Part shown: positions 9,688 through 18,158 of the stretch, piece by piece
Layout: every line of letters starts with the position of its first letter
Numbering within the stretch: position 1 is the stretch's first letter
From: an uncultured Alphaproteobacteria bacterium
GTDB taxonomy: Bacteria > Pseudomonadota > Alphaproteobacteria > HIMB59
Length of the DNA: 64,000 nucleotides
Direction of reading: 5' to 3'
Assembly (NCBI GenBank): GCA_902575065.1
Contig: CACGPU010000002.1
Span: 124,001 to 188,000, forward strand
The notes under the pieces: model-generated
Database searches by the model: none
Told to the model about the DNA's origin: nothing
The model's input: the letters and a program-made list of their open reading frames with translations, nothing else
Program-made: the position numbers and the translations under genes

Positions 9688-10929
9688 ATGAAAAAAATCA
9701 TAGCTACTTTAACAGCTATTTTAGCTATGGGGTTTTCTTCTTCATTCGCAGGAACATTAGTCATTAATACCGATTTGACTGATCCAGCTCCTAAAGCAGC
9801 GTTTGAATGGGCTTTTAATAAATTCCAAGAGGAAAATCCTGACGTTACAATTGAAGTTAATAACTTTGATCATGAAGGATACAAACAAGCAATTAGAAAT
9901 TTTTTAACCACAAGTCCCCCTGATGTTTTCAATTGGTATGCAGGAAACAGAATGCTTCCATTTGTAAGAGCAGGACTTGTTGAGGATGTATCAGATATCT
10001 GGTCAGATACTGGATGGGTTGATGGAAACTTAACAGAGGGTATGTCTCACGCTAAGAAACCAATGACTATTGGTGGCAAACAGTGGGGTATTCCATACAC
10101 ATATTACCAGTGGGGTGTTTATTACAGAAAAGATATTTTTGCGGCCAACGGAATTTCAGTACCCACAACTTGGGATGAATTTGTTGCTGCCTGCGCAACA
10201 TTGAAAGCCGCAGGTGTTACACCAATCACGATTGGATCAAAGTATCTTTGGACAACAGCAGGTGTCTTTGACTATTTAAACTTAAGAACAAATGGTTATG
10301 AGTTCCACATGGCTTTGACAAAAGGTGAAATACCTTACACTGACCCTAGGGTGCATGCTGTATTTGACAAGTGGGATGAGTTAGTTAAACCAGGTTATTT
10401 TCTTGAAAATCATGCATCACTTGCTTGGCAAGAAGCAATTCCGCCAATGATTAATGGAGAGGCGGCGATGTATGTTATGGGTAACTTCTCAGTTGCATTA
10501 TTCAAAGAGGGTGGATTAACAAATGACAACCTCGGCTTTTTCCAATTTCCAGAAATAACTCCTGGTATTCCTATGGCTGAAGAGGCACCAACTGATACGA
10601 TGCACATTGCATCTGGAGCCAAAAATAAGACTGATGCTAAAAGATTCTTGATCTTTTTAAGTAGAGCAGATGTTCAAGAGGAGATGAATAAGACTCTGGG
10701 ACAACTGCCAGTCAATAGTGGCTCTAAAGTTGATCCAGATCCATTTTTAGAAGCAGGTTTGAATATGTTAAATAATGCATATGCAATGGCGCAATTCTAC
10801 GACAGGGATGCCCCTGCTGAAATGGCCTCTGAAGGAATGAAGGGTTTTCAAGAATATATGGTTAATCCTGATAGAAGAGATAAAATTCTTGAGCGTTTAG
10901 AAAAAGTACGCCAAAGAGTTTATAAATAA
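9688..10929 (+). CDS. Carbohydrate ABC transporter substrate-binding protein (galactoside operon)
   Basis: A 413-residue family-1 solute-binding protein with a signal peptide ending at SFA. Typical features are NPDVTIEVNNF, PDVFNWYAGN and an aromatic-rich ligand face (YTYYQWGVYYRKD). TAGGAGG precedes the ATG by five bases. It opens an operon with two permeases, a GH4 glycosidase, GalT, GalK and a lactonase, so an alpha- or beta-galactoside or free galactose is the likely ligand (inference from context). The 119-bp spacer upstream is A+T-rich and should hold the promoter. Confidence 0.88.
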   Translation: MKKIIATLTAILAMGFSSSFAGTLVINTDLTDPAPKAAFEWAFNKFQEENPDVTIEVNNFDHEGYKQAIRNFLTTSPPDVFNWYAGNRMLPFVRAGLVEDVSDIWSDTGWVDGNLTEGMSHAKKPMTIGGKQWGIPYTYYQWGVYYRKDIFAANGISVPTTWDEFVAACATLKAAGVTPITIGSKYLWTTAGVFDYLNLRTNGYEFHMALTKGEIPYTDPRVHAVFDKWDELVKPGYFLENHASLAWQEAIPPMINGEAAMYVMGNFSVALFKEGGLTNDNLGFFQFPEITPGIPMAEEAPTDTMHIASGAKNKTDAKRFLIFLSRADVQEEMNKTLGQLPVNSGSKVDPDPFLEAGLNMLNNAYAMAQFYDRDAPAEMASEGMKGFQEYMVNPDRRDKILERLEKVRQRVYK

Positions 10930-10941
10930 TCAATTTCAATT

Positions 10942-10962
10942 GGGGTGGTTTTCAACCACCCC
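10942..10962 (+). promoter_or_regulatory. Stem-loop between binding-protein and permease genes
   Basis: GGGGTGGTT and AACCACCCC form a perfect 9-bp stem around a 3-base loop, starting 12 bases after the binding-protein stop. It lacks a long T tail. Its position matches the hairpins in the other two sugar operons of this window although the sequence differs. Confidence 0.78.
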
Positions 10963-10972
10963 ATTTCTTAAC

Positions 10973-11890
10973 GTGCCTAATTCAACACAAATTACTTATA
11001 GAAAGTCATCATGGTGGAAACTTAATCAACAAAGGTTAACACCATGGATTTTTTTGTTTCCGGGTTTGTTACTTTTTTTAGTCTATGTAATCTGGCCAAT
11101 TTTTAATTCTTTATATATTTCTTTATTACAATGGGACGGACTATCTCCAGCAATTTACGTTGGATTATCAAATTATATAGAATTATTGGACGACGAGTAT
11201 TTTTATATTTCATTAATGAATAATCTTAAGTGGTTAATTTTATTTATGTTAGCTGTTCCGATAGGATTAGGCTTAGCCATATTTTTAAATCAAACGATTT
11301 TTGGAATAAGACTCATCAAATCTCTTTTCTTTTTCCCTTTTGTAATTTCCCAAGTTGTTATCGGAATTATATTTTCATGGTTTTACAATCCAAGAGGGGT
11401 TATCGGACCTTTTTTAGATAAATTAGGTCTCAGTAATTATGCCATATTAGCAGATGAGAATTTTGCTACCTATGGAATTATTTTTGCAGGAATTTACCCA
11501 CAAATTGCATACTGTATGATCTTGTATTTAACGGGCTTAAACAATCTTAATACAGATCAAATTGAGGCAGGTAGAATGGATGGTGCAAAAGGTTTCTCTT
11601 TATTTAAAAATATTATTTTACCTCAATTGAAGCCAGCCACTTTTCTAGCAATTGTTGTAACTGTGATCGGATCTCTGAGAAGTTTTGACATGGTTGCTAT
11701 CATGACACAAGGAGGCCCCTATGGTTCAACTAATGTTTTAGCCTATTATATGTTTGAGACCGCTTTAAGCGAGTATGGATATAGAATGGGTTATGGTTCA
11801 GCTATTGCTGCAGTTTTATTTACCATAATGATGTTCTATATATTATTTTTTATTTATCGGATGTACCAAAGTGAGAAAAAAGGACTTTAA
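10973..11890 (+). CDS. Sugar ABC transporter permease (MalF-type)
   Basis: About 305 residues with six predicted membrane helices, the first near WIFLFPGLLLFLVYVIW. The EAA loop is present (EAGRMDGAKGFSLFKNIILP). The frame is open back to a TTG at 10940, but that codon abuts the intercistronic stem-loop, so the GTG at 10973 is chosen. No good ribosome site is visible for either, so the start is uncertain. It works with the next permease, which starts right after its stop codon. Confidence 0.85.
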   Translation: MPNSTQITYRKSSWWKLNQQRLTPWIFLFPGLLLFLVYVIWPIFNSLYISLLQWDGLSPAIYVGLSNYIELLDDEYFYISLMNNLKWLILFMLAVPIGLGLAIFLNQTIFGIRLIKSLFFFPFVISQVVIGIIFSWFYNPRGVIGPFLDKLGLSNYAILADENFATYGIIFAGIYPQIAYCMILYLTGLNNLNTDQIEAGRMDGAKGFSLFKNIILPQLKPATFLAIVVTVIGSLRSFDMVAIMTQGGPYGSTNVLAYYMFETALSEYGYRMGYGSAIAAVLFTIMMFYILFFIYRMYQSEKKGL

Positions 11891-12742
11891 ATGTTTCCCA
11901 TACCAATTCAAAAAAGACCTTTAATTAACAGGATTTCATACAAAATACTTGTACCTGTATCTTTGTTCGTTTGGTTGATCCCTCTAATAGGGATTATGCT
12001 TACTTCAATTAGAGGTTTAGGAGATATCACTGCAGGAAATTATTGGGGCATACCTAGTGAATTTTTATTGTTTAGTAACATTAAAGATGTATTTCAAAAT
12101 ACCCCAATGTTGTCTTACATAATTAATAGTTTTAAAATAACCATCCCTACTGTAATAGGTGCTGTTGCTATAAGCTGTATGACAGGTTTTGCTTTAGCGT
12201 CATATAAATTTAAAGCAAATCTTTTTATCTTTTTCACGTTTATTGCTGGAAATTTTGTTCCCTTTCAAATTTTAATGATACCAGTTCGAGACCTGACTTT
12301 CCAAATGGGTTTGTATGATACAGTTACAGGTTTAGTTTTATTTCATGTTGCCTTTCAAACTGGTTTTTGTACTTTATTTATGAGAAATTTTATTAAAGCT
12401 TTACCAAATGAGTTATTCGAGGCCGCAAGAATTGATGGTACTTCGGAGTTTAATATATTCTTGAAGATAGTAGTTCCCCTTACAAGACCTGCTATTGCTG
12501 CTCTGTCTGTGCTAATATTTACATTTATATGGAATGACTTTTTTTGGGCAACTGTTTTAATTCAAGGACAACACGCAATGCCAATTACTGCAGGTTTGAA
12601 ATCTCTAAATGGTCAATGGGTTACTGTCTATCATCTTTTATCAGCTGGATCAATAATTGCAGCAGTTCCTCCTGTGATAATGTTTTTTCTAATGCAAAAA
12701 CATTTTATTGCTGGTCTTACACTAGGCGCTAGTAAGGGATAG
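11891..12742 (+). CDS. Sugar ABC transporter permease (MalG-type)
   Basis: A 283-residue inner-membrane permease with six hydrophobic segments and the EAA loop (EAARIDGTSEFNIFLKIVVP). It begins immediately after the stop of the partner permease and is followed two bases later by the GH4 gene, so it is inside the galactoside operon. No ATPase gene accompanies this pair; a shared MalK-type ATPase must energise it. Confidence 0.9.
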   Translation: MFPIPIQKRPLINRISYKILVPVSLFVWLIPLIGIMLTSIRGLGDITAGNYWGIPSEFLLFSNIKDVFQNTPMLSYIINSFKITIPTVIGAVAISCMTGFALASYKFKANLFIFFTFIAGNFVPFQILMIPVRDLTFQMGLYDTVTGLVLFHVAFQTGFCTLFMRNFIKALPNELFEAARIDGTSEFNIFLKIVVPLTRPAIAALSVLIFTFIWNDFFWATVLIQGQHAMPITAGLKSLNGQWVTVYHLLSAGSIIAAVPPVIMFFLMQKHFIAGLTLGASKG

Positions 12743-12744
12743 AA

Positions 12745-14073
12745 TTGGCTAAAATTACATTTATAGGTGCGGGCAGCACTGTCTTCATGAAAAGTATTTT
12801 AGTAGATATTTTACTTGAGCCGGAATTAAACTCGTTTGATATTGCCTTACATGACATAGACCCTAAAAGATTAAAAACATCACAAATAGTAGCTGACAAT
12901 ATATGTAAGTCGCTAAAAGCTCCGGCATCAATAAAAACTACGTTAGATAGAAAAGAGGCACTAAAAGGGGCTGATTTTGTAATAGTTATGATACAGGTTG
13001 GAGGTTATGAACCCTCGACTGTTATTGATTTTGAAATACCAGCTAAGTATGGACTTCAACAAACAATTGCAGACACGCTAGGTATTGGAGGCATTATGCG
13101 CGGGTTGAGAACTGTTCCTGTTTTAGTTGAAATAGCCAAAGATATTATAGAACAATGCCCAAATGCATGGATGCTTCAATATGTAAATCCTATGGCAATC
13201 AATTGTCTAGCTCTCTCAGACTTTGTTCCTGAGCTTCAATATGTAGGACTTTGTCATTCTGTCCAAGGTACAGCTGCTGATTTAGCGAGAGACATAAATG
13301 AAGATTTAAGCAAAATTCAATATGAGTGCTCCGGAATAAATCACATGTCATTTTTTACAAAGTTTGAAAAAAAATTAGATAATGGTTTAACGGAAGATCT
13401 TTACCCTAAAATTTTTAAGGCAGGAGAGGAAGGGAATTTTGGCACCAATTGGGATGGTTGTTCAAATCACGTAAGATATGAAGTATTGAAAAGACTTGGT
13501 TATTTTGTTACGGAGTCATCGGAACATTTCGCAGAATATACACCTTGGTTTATTAAAAATCACCAAAAAGAATTAATTTCAAAATTTGATATTCCAGTTA
13601 ATGAATACATTCGTCGCTGTAAAAAACAAATTCAAGAATGGGAAATCCAAGAAAAAGAGTTAATTAACAAACCTCAAAATGAATATAAAAAATCTATCGA
13701 GTATGCTTCGAGAATAATTTTATCAATGGTAACTGGAAATCAAGACACTATTTATGGTAATCTTCTTAATAAAAATTTTATACCTAATTTACCTAACAAT
13801 TGCTGTGTGGAAGTTCCTTGTACTGTTCAAAAAAATATCCTCACCCCACAATCAGTACCACCATTGCCTATGCACTTAGCAAATCTAATTCAGACCAATA
13901 TTATTGTTCAACAATTAACAGTTGAGGCTCTTAAAACTCTTAAGAAAGAGAGTATTTACCATGCTGCCATGCTAGATCCACACACCGCTGGTGAACTTAA
14001 TTTAGATCAAATTTGGAAAATGGTTGATGAGCTACTTGACGCTCATGGTTCAATTTTACCTGTTTTCAAATGA
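12745..14073 (+). CDS. GH4 glycosidase, probable alpha-galactosidase (MelA-like)
   Basis: A 442-residue NAD+- and metal-dependent family GH4 enzyme that cleaves glycosides by an oxidation-elimination route. The N-terminal nucleotide-binding motif is ITFIGAGSTVF. The metal-binding Cys-His pair lies in GLCHSVQGT, the form found in MelA-type alpha-galactosidases, and YVNPMAINC is also present. The start is a TTG. It overlaps galT by four bases. In context it would release galactose for the Leloir enzymes that follow. Alpha-glucosidase activity cannot be excluded from sequence alone. Confidence 0.85.
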   Translation: MAKITFIGAGSTVFMKSILVDILLEPELNSFDIALHDIDPKRLKTSQIVADNICKSLKAPASIKTTLDRKEALKGADFVIVMIQVGGYEPSTVIDFEIPAKYGLQQTIADTLGIGGIMRGLRTVPVLVEIAKDIIEQCPNAWMLQYVNPMAINCLALSDFVPELQYVGLCHSVQGTAADLARDINEDLSKIQYECSGINHMSFFTKFEKKLDNGLTEDLYPKIFKAGEEGNFGTNWDGCSNHVRYEVLKRLGYFVTESSEHFAEYTPWFIKNHQKELISKFDIPVNEYIRRCKKQIQEWEIQEKELINKPQNEYKKSIEYASRIILSMVTGNQDTIYGNLLNKNFIPNLPNNCCVEVPCTVQKNILTPQSVPPLPMHLANLIQTNIIVQQLTVEALKTLKKESIYHAAMLDPHTAGELNLDQIWKMVDELLDAHGSILPVFK

Positions 14074-15128
14074 TGGCTAATCTATCGATAAAAAGAATTG
14101 ACAGGGGTGATGGAAAAGAACTTATTTTATTTAGTCAAAATCCCATAAATTACAAAGTTTTTGAAGGCTTATTCCCAATCTCTGATAACAAAACTCATCT
14201 TAGGTACCACCCAACTCGCTCTGAATGGGTAGGATACTCAACATCAAGACAAAACAGAACCTTTTTACCTGAGGCCCTTGAATGTCCATTATGTCCAATG
14301 ATAAATGATGAAACACTAAGTGACATTCCTGTTGACCAATATGAAGTTGCCATCTTTACAAATCGTTTTAGCTCATTCAAATTAGTCGAGTCTGATATAC
14401 CTCATTTAGAAGTAGAAACTAATCAGGCAGTAGGAACTTGTGATGTAATCTCTTATAGTTCAAAACATAATGATGAGTTTTCTAAGTTACCTATCGAGAG
14501 AATTGAGCTAATTATTCAAGCACTATCTAACCGCTCTGAAGAATTATATAATAATTCAAAAATTAAATTTATTTTACCATTTGAAAACAAAGGAAAAGAT
14601 ATCGGGGTAACTTTAGATCATCCTCATGGACAAATATATAGTTTTGGACATATTCCAGAATTGATTAAAAGGCAAGCTATAGTACAAAAATCAAATCCTC
14701 TCGAAAAGTATTTATCGAATATTCCTAAAGAATTAATTTTAAAAAAAAATTCTTCTGCTATATCCTTTGTGCCTCGTTGGGCTAGATACCCCTTTGAAAT
14801 TTGGATAGTGCCTTACCGAAGGACATCTAATATTTTTGAACTTTCAGAAAATGAGCAAAAAGATCTTGCTGAACTTATGCTTGATGCCTCTAAAAGTTTA
14901 GACAAAGTATTTGATGATCCTATGCCGTATACTCTTGCATGGCAACTATCTCCTAAAGGTTATGAGAATTCTCACCATTTTCATATCTGCTTTCAACCTA
15001 TACGCAGATCAAAAACGAAATTAAAATATTTAGCAGGTGTTGAGCAAATTACAGGTTTTTTTATAGTAGATCTTCCTCCAGAACGCTCAGCTCGTATCTT
15101 GAGAGGTGAAGAACTTCCTGATGAATAG
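14070..15128 (+). CDS. galT: Galactose-1-phosphate uridylyltransferase
   Basis: A 352-residue enzyme that exchanges UDP between UDP-glucose and galactose-1-phosphate. The active-site HPHGQ motif is present (TLDHPHGQIYSFG), and CPLCP fits the zinc-binding Cys pair of the family. The conserved second half includes RWARYPFEIWIVP and the ENSHHFHICFQP metal site. ATGATG at 14070 overlaps the stop of the GH4 gene. It is in an operon with galK; no galE or galM lies in the window. Confidence 0.95.
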   Translation: MMANLSIKRIDRGDGKELILFSQNPINYKVFEGLFPISDNKTHLRYHPTRSEWVGYSTSRQNRTFLPEALECPLCPMINDETLSDIPVDQYEVAIFTNRFSSFKLVESDIPHLEVETNQAVGTCDVISYSSKHNDEFSKLPIERIELIIQALSNRSEELYNNSKIKFILPFENKGKDIGVTLDHPHGQIYSFGHIPELIKRQAIVQKSNPLEKYLSNIPKELILKKNSSAISFVPRWARYPFEIWIVPYRRTSNIFELSENEQKDLAELMLDASKSLDKVFDDPMPYTLAWQLSPKGYENSHHFHICFQPIRRSKTKLKYLAGVEQITGFFIVDLPPERSARILRGEELPDE

Positions 15129-16215
15129 TCAGTCTTTATTTAAGCAGCACTTCAACTACTCTGCAGTATCATCATCAGAGGCACATGGAAGAGTAAATTT
15201 AATTGGTGAGCACACCGATTATAACAAAGGTTTCGTACTTCCAACATTAATCGAACAGAAAATTGAAGTGAGTCTAAGTCCTCGATTAGACACTAAAATA
15301 GTTGGTATTTCTGAAGAATTTGGTGAAAAGACTGTATTATCTGACTCAAATACTGATGGTACTTGGATAGATTTTGTTAGAGGAGCTTTATATTATATGG
15401 CAAAGGAAGGGCAATTAATTAAAGGTTTAGATATTGCGGTTGCCTCTAGTATTCCAACAGGGTCTGGATTATCTTCTTCAGCCGCACTTGAAATAGCAAT
15501 TTTGAGGGCCTTGTGCAAAATGGTTGGACATGAACTATCATCAACTAAAATAGCAAAAATAGGACAGCTGATAGAACATCATTTTATAGGAACCTTTTGT
15601 GGAATAATGGATCAAATGTCAACATCAAAATCTAAATTTGGACAAGTATTATTCTTAGATTGTGAAAATTTGAATACAGAAATTGTACCTATCTTTAAAG
15701 ATCATACTTTCATAATTATTCATTCTGGAAATACGCGAAAACTTTCAAAAGGGTTGTATAATGAAAGAAAAAGAGAGACAGAAATAGCTACTAAATTTCT
15801 TAATATCTCGTCATTACGCCATGCAGAAATTTCTGATTTAAATATCATTAAAGATCCTAAAATTTTTAGAAGAGCTAGACATGTAATTACTGAAAACGTT
15901 CGAGTACTAAAGGCTGTACAATTTTTAAAAGATAATAATGCCCAAGCATTTGGAAATTTAATGAACGAAAGTCATATTTCCATGGACAAAGATTATGAAA
16001 TATCCAGCCCTGAATTAAACCATATTGTTAAAACTGCTCAGTCACACGGTGCTTTAGGCGCGAGACTTACGGGAGCTGGATTTGGAGGTTGCACTGTGGT
16101 TTTGTCGTCAAATACCCGAAGAGATGATATTATCAAAAAAACATTAGAACATTGTCCTAAATCATATTTAGTTACCAATATAGGGCAAAATATTGCACCT
16201 AGTAAAAATGAATAA
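15121..16215 (+). CDS. galK: Galactokinase
   Basis: A 364-residue GHMP kinase that phosphorylates galactose at C1. The galactokinase signature GRVNLIGEHTDYN is near the N-terminus, the ATP-binding loop is PTGSGLSSSAALE, and the third GHMP motif is GARLTGAGFGGC. The ATG at 15121 overlaps the end of galT; a GTG at 15106 in the same frame is a less likely start. Its own end overlaps the lactonase gene by eight bases. Confidence 0.95.
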   Translation: MNSQSLFKQHFNYSAVSSSEAHGRVNLIGEHTDYNKGFVLPTLIEQKIEVSLSPRLDTKIVGISEEFGEKTVLSDSNTDGTWIDFVRGALYYMAKEGQLIKGLDIAVASSIPTGSGLSSSAALEIAILRALCKMVGHELSSTKIAKIGQLIEHHFIGTFCGIMDQMSTSKSKFGQVLFLDCENLNTEIVPIFKDHTFIIIHSGNTRKLSKGLYNERKRETEIATKFLNISSLRHAEISDLNIIKDPKIFRRARHVITENVRVLKAVQFLKDNNAQAFGNLMNESHISMDKDYEISSPELNHIVKTAQSHGALGARLTGAGFGGCTVVLSSNTRRDDIIKKTLEHCPKSYLVTNIGQNIAPSKNE

Positions 16216-17080
16216 ATTAAAAGTTACAACAATGCTTAAATGCAAAAATTTACTTGGCGAAAGTTGTTTTTGGGACCCAAGATATAACTGCTTAGTTTGG
16301 ACAGACATAGAAGCAAAGAAGGCATGGATGCTTGATGATAACAATCAAAGCTTTGTTTTTAATTTACCAGATAGGGCAGGGTTTATTCTTCCAAGGAAAA
16401 AAGAGGGATTTATTATTGGATTTCCCAAATTTATTGCTATCTCTGATAAAAATTTTTCTTCATTTGAAAAAATATGCGAAGTTGAAATCACAAATAATCA
16501 AACTCGAATTAATGATGCAAAAGTAGATCCTTATGGAGGCATAGTATTTGGTACTTATAATGAAGATCCGGATAAAGTAAAAAGAAAGCCTATTGCGAAT
16601 CTCTATAGACTTGCGCCAAACTTATCTTTAACAAAACTTTTGTCAAACATCACAGTTTCTAATGGAATAGCCTTTTCAGAAGATGAAAATATCATGTATT
16701 TTGCTGATACTCCAACTGGTCGAATACAAAAATTCGAGTACACTAAAAATTTCAATAGGTTTTATGAATTAGAAACAAATATGATCTTTAAAAATGTTGG
16801 TGAACCTGATGGAGCTACTGTAGATATAGATAATAATTATTGGTCAGCAAGAGTCAGAGGGAAATGCATTATTTGTGTTGATACAAAAGATGAAAAAATT
16901 ATAGAAAAAATTAGTCTTCCAACCAATACGCCTACATGTGTAACTTTTGGTGGCGCTAATTTAAACAGTCTTTACATTACATCTTTAAGAGCAGACCCTA
17001 ATACTGATAATGAAGGTGGAAATCTTCATAAAATTGAAACTAGTACTCAAGGCCGTGCTCAACTTTTGACTGATATTTGA
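16208..17080 (+). CDS. SMP-30/gluconolactonase-family sugar lactonase
   Basis: A 290-residue six-bladed propeller enzyme of the regucalcin/gluconolactonase family. Metal-ligand positions are visible: the Glu in LLGESCFWD, the Asn in RINDAKVDP, the Asn in VSNGIAFSED and the Asp in EPDGATVD. The family hydrolyses aldonolactones. Placed last in the galactoside operon, it could act on a galactonolactone made by oxidation of galactose, giving a second route next to GalT/GalK (inference). It converges with the next gene, with only two bases between stop codons. Confidence 0.85.
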   Translation: MNKLKVTTMLKCKNLLGESCFWDPRYNCLVWTDIEAKKAWMLDDNNQSFVFNLPDRAGFILPRKKEGFIIGFPKFIAISDKNFSSFEKICEVEITNNQTRINDAKVDPYGGIVFGTYNEDPDKVKRKPIANLYRLAPNLSLTKLLSNITVSNGIAFSEDENIMYFADTPTGRIQKFEYTKNFNRFYELETNMIFKNVGEPDGATVDIDNNYWSARVRGKCIICVDTKDEKIIEKISLPTNTPTCVTFGGANLNSLYITSLRADPNTDNEGGNLHKIETSTQGRAQLLTDI

Positions 17081-17082
17081 TT

Positions 17083-18045
17083 TTAAAGAAATTTCTTATT
17101 AACTAAATTTTCCATGTTTAATTTCGTCATATTTTTTAGATAGTAGAATATATTTTGTGATGCCTCTAGAGACATTCTCTCTCTGCATTCCAAAGTTAAT
17201 GCAGCATTATGCGGCGTTAATAAAATATTATCTAACTTAAAAAAAGGATGATTAGCCTCTGGAGGCTCAGAGACAAAAACATCCATTCCTGCACCTAGGA
17301 TTTTTTTTGAGCTAAGGGCTTGATATAAATCATTTTCATTTACTATCCCACCTCTAGATGTATTTACTAGAATTGTTTTCTTTTTCATAAGATCTAATTC
17401 TGTTTGCGATATGAAATTTTTCGTGTTTTCATTTAATGGTAAATGTATGCTAACAAAATCGGCTAATATTAAACCATCATTTTTTTCTATGGGTATACAG
17501 CCACTTTTTTTTATTAAATCACTATTTAAAAATGGATCATAAACATATACTTCCATATCAAAACCGAGACATCTCTTTGCAACTTCTTTTCCTATTCTTC
17601 CAAAACCAGCTATAAGTAATTTTTTTTTATATAATTCAAAAAAGTTTGGTAGTTCAGACCTTTGAGTAAAATTACCTCCTTTCACTAATTTATCAGATAA
17701 AGATAAATTTTTCGTTAAATACAAAAAAAACGACATTACATGCTCAGCAACACTTACGGCATTAGATGTTGATGTAATACAAAGAGCAATTTTTTTCTTA
17801 TTTAAATAATCTAAATCAACATTGTCATAACCAACACCATGTCTTGAAATAATTTTTAAATTTTTACAATATTCTAAAACATTTTGATCTAGCCTTGATG
17901 TTCTTAGTAGGATTGCATCAACATCCTTTAATTCTTCTTGTAGGTTTTGATTGTTAAAATTCGTTACCTCGACTATTTCTAGCTCATTTTCTTTTAAAAA
18001 TTCTAACCCTTTTGGGTGAACTGTTCCTAATATTGCAATTTTCAT
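17083..18045 (-). CDS. D-isomer 2-hydroxyacid dehydrogenase (SerA/GhrB-like)
   Basis: A 320-residue NAD(P)-dependent dehydrogenase. The Rossmann motif is GFGRIGKEVAKRC. The catalytic Arg lies in NTSRGGIV, the Glu in VFVSEPPEA and the His in LTPHNAAL. Family members interconvert 2-keto and D-2-hydroxy acids such as glyoxylate, hydroxypyruvate or 3-phosphoglycerate; the C-terminal ACT domain of classical SerA is absent. It is divergent from the IolD gene across 113 bp, so the two may share control of a sugar-acid or cyclitol pathway (inference). Confidence 0.88.
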   Translation of the reverse strand: MKIAILGTVHPKGLEFLKENELEIVEVTNFNNQNLQEELKDVDAILLRTSRLDQNVLEYCKNLKIISRHGVGYDNVDLDYLNKKKIALCITSTSNAVSVAEHVMSFFLYLTKNLSLSDKLVKGGNFTQRSELPNFFELYKKKLLIAGFGRIGKEVAKRCLGFDMEVYVYDPFLNSDLIKKSGCIPIEKNDGLILADFVSIHLPLNENTKNFISQTELDLMKKKTILVNTSRGGIVNENDLYQALSSKKILGAGMDVFVSEPPEANHPFFKLDNILLTPHNAALTLECRERMSLEASQNIFYYLKNMTKLNMENLVNKKFL

Positions 18046-18158
18046 TTTATTCTCTGATTAAAAGTTATGTCAAAAAAGTGTCAATTTTAAAAGGTTTTTC
18101 ATTCAAATTATTTTTCTATCATGTAAGATCTTTAATAGGTTTAGTTTTTGGAGGAATA

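Noticed and set aside
10940-10972. TTG at 10940 as the permease start
   Set aside because: It is at the edge of a 9-bp stem-loop and adds residues unlike a permease N-terminus.
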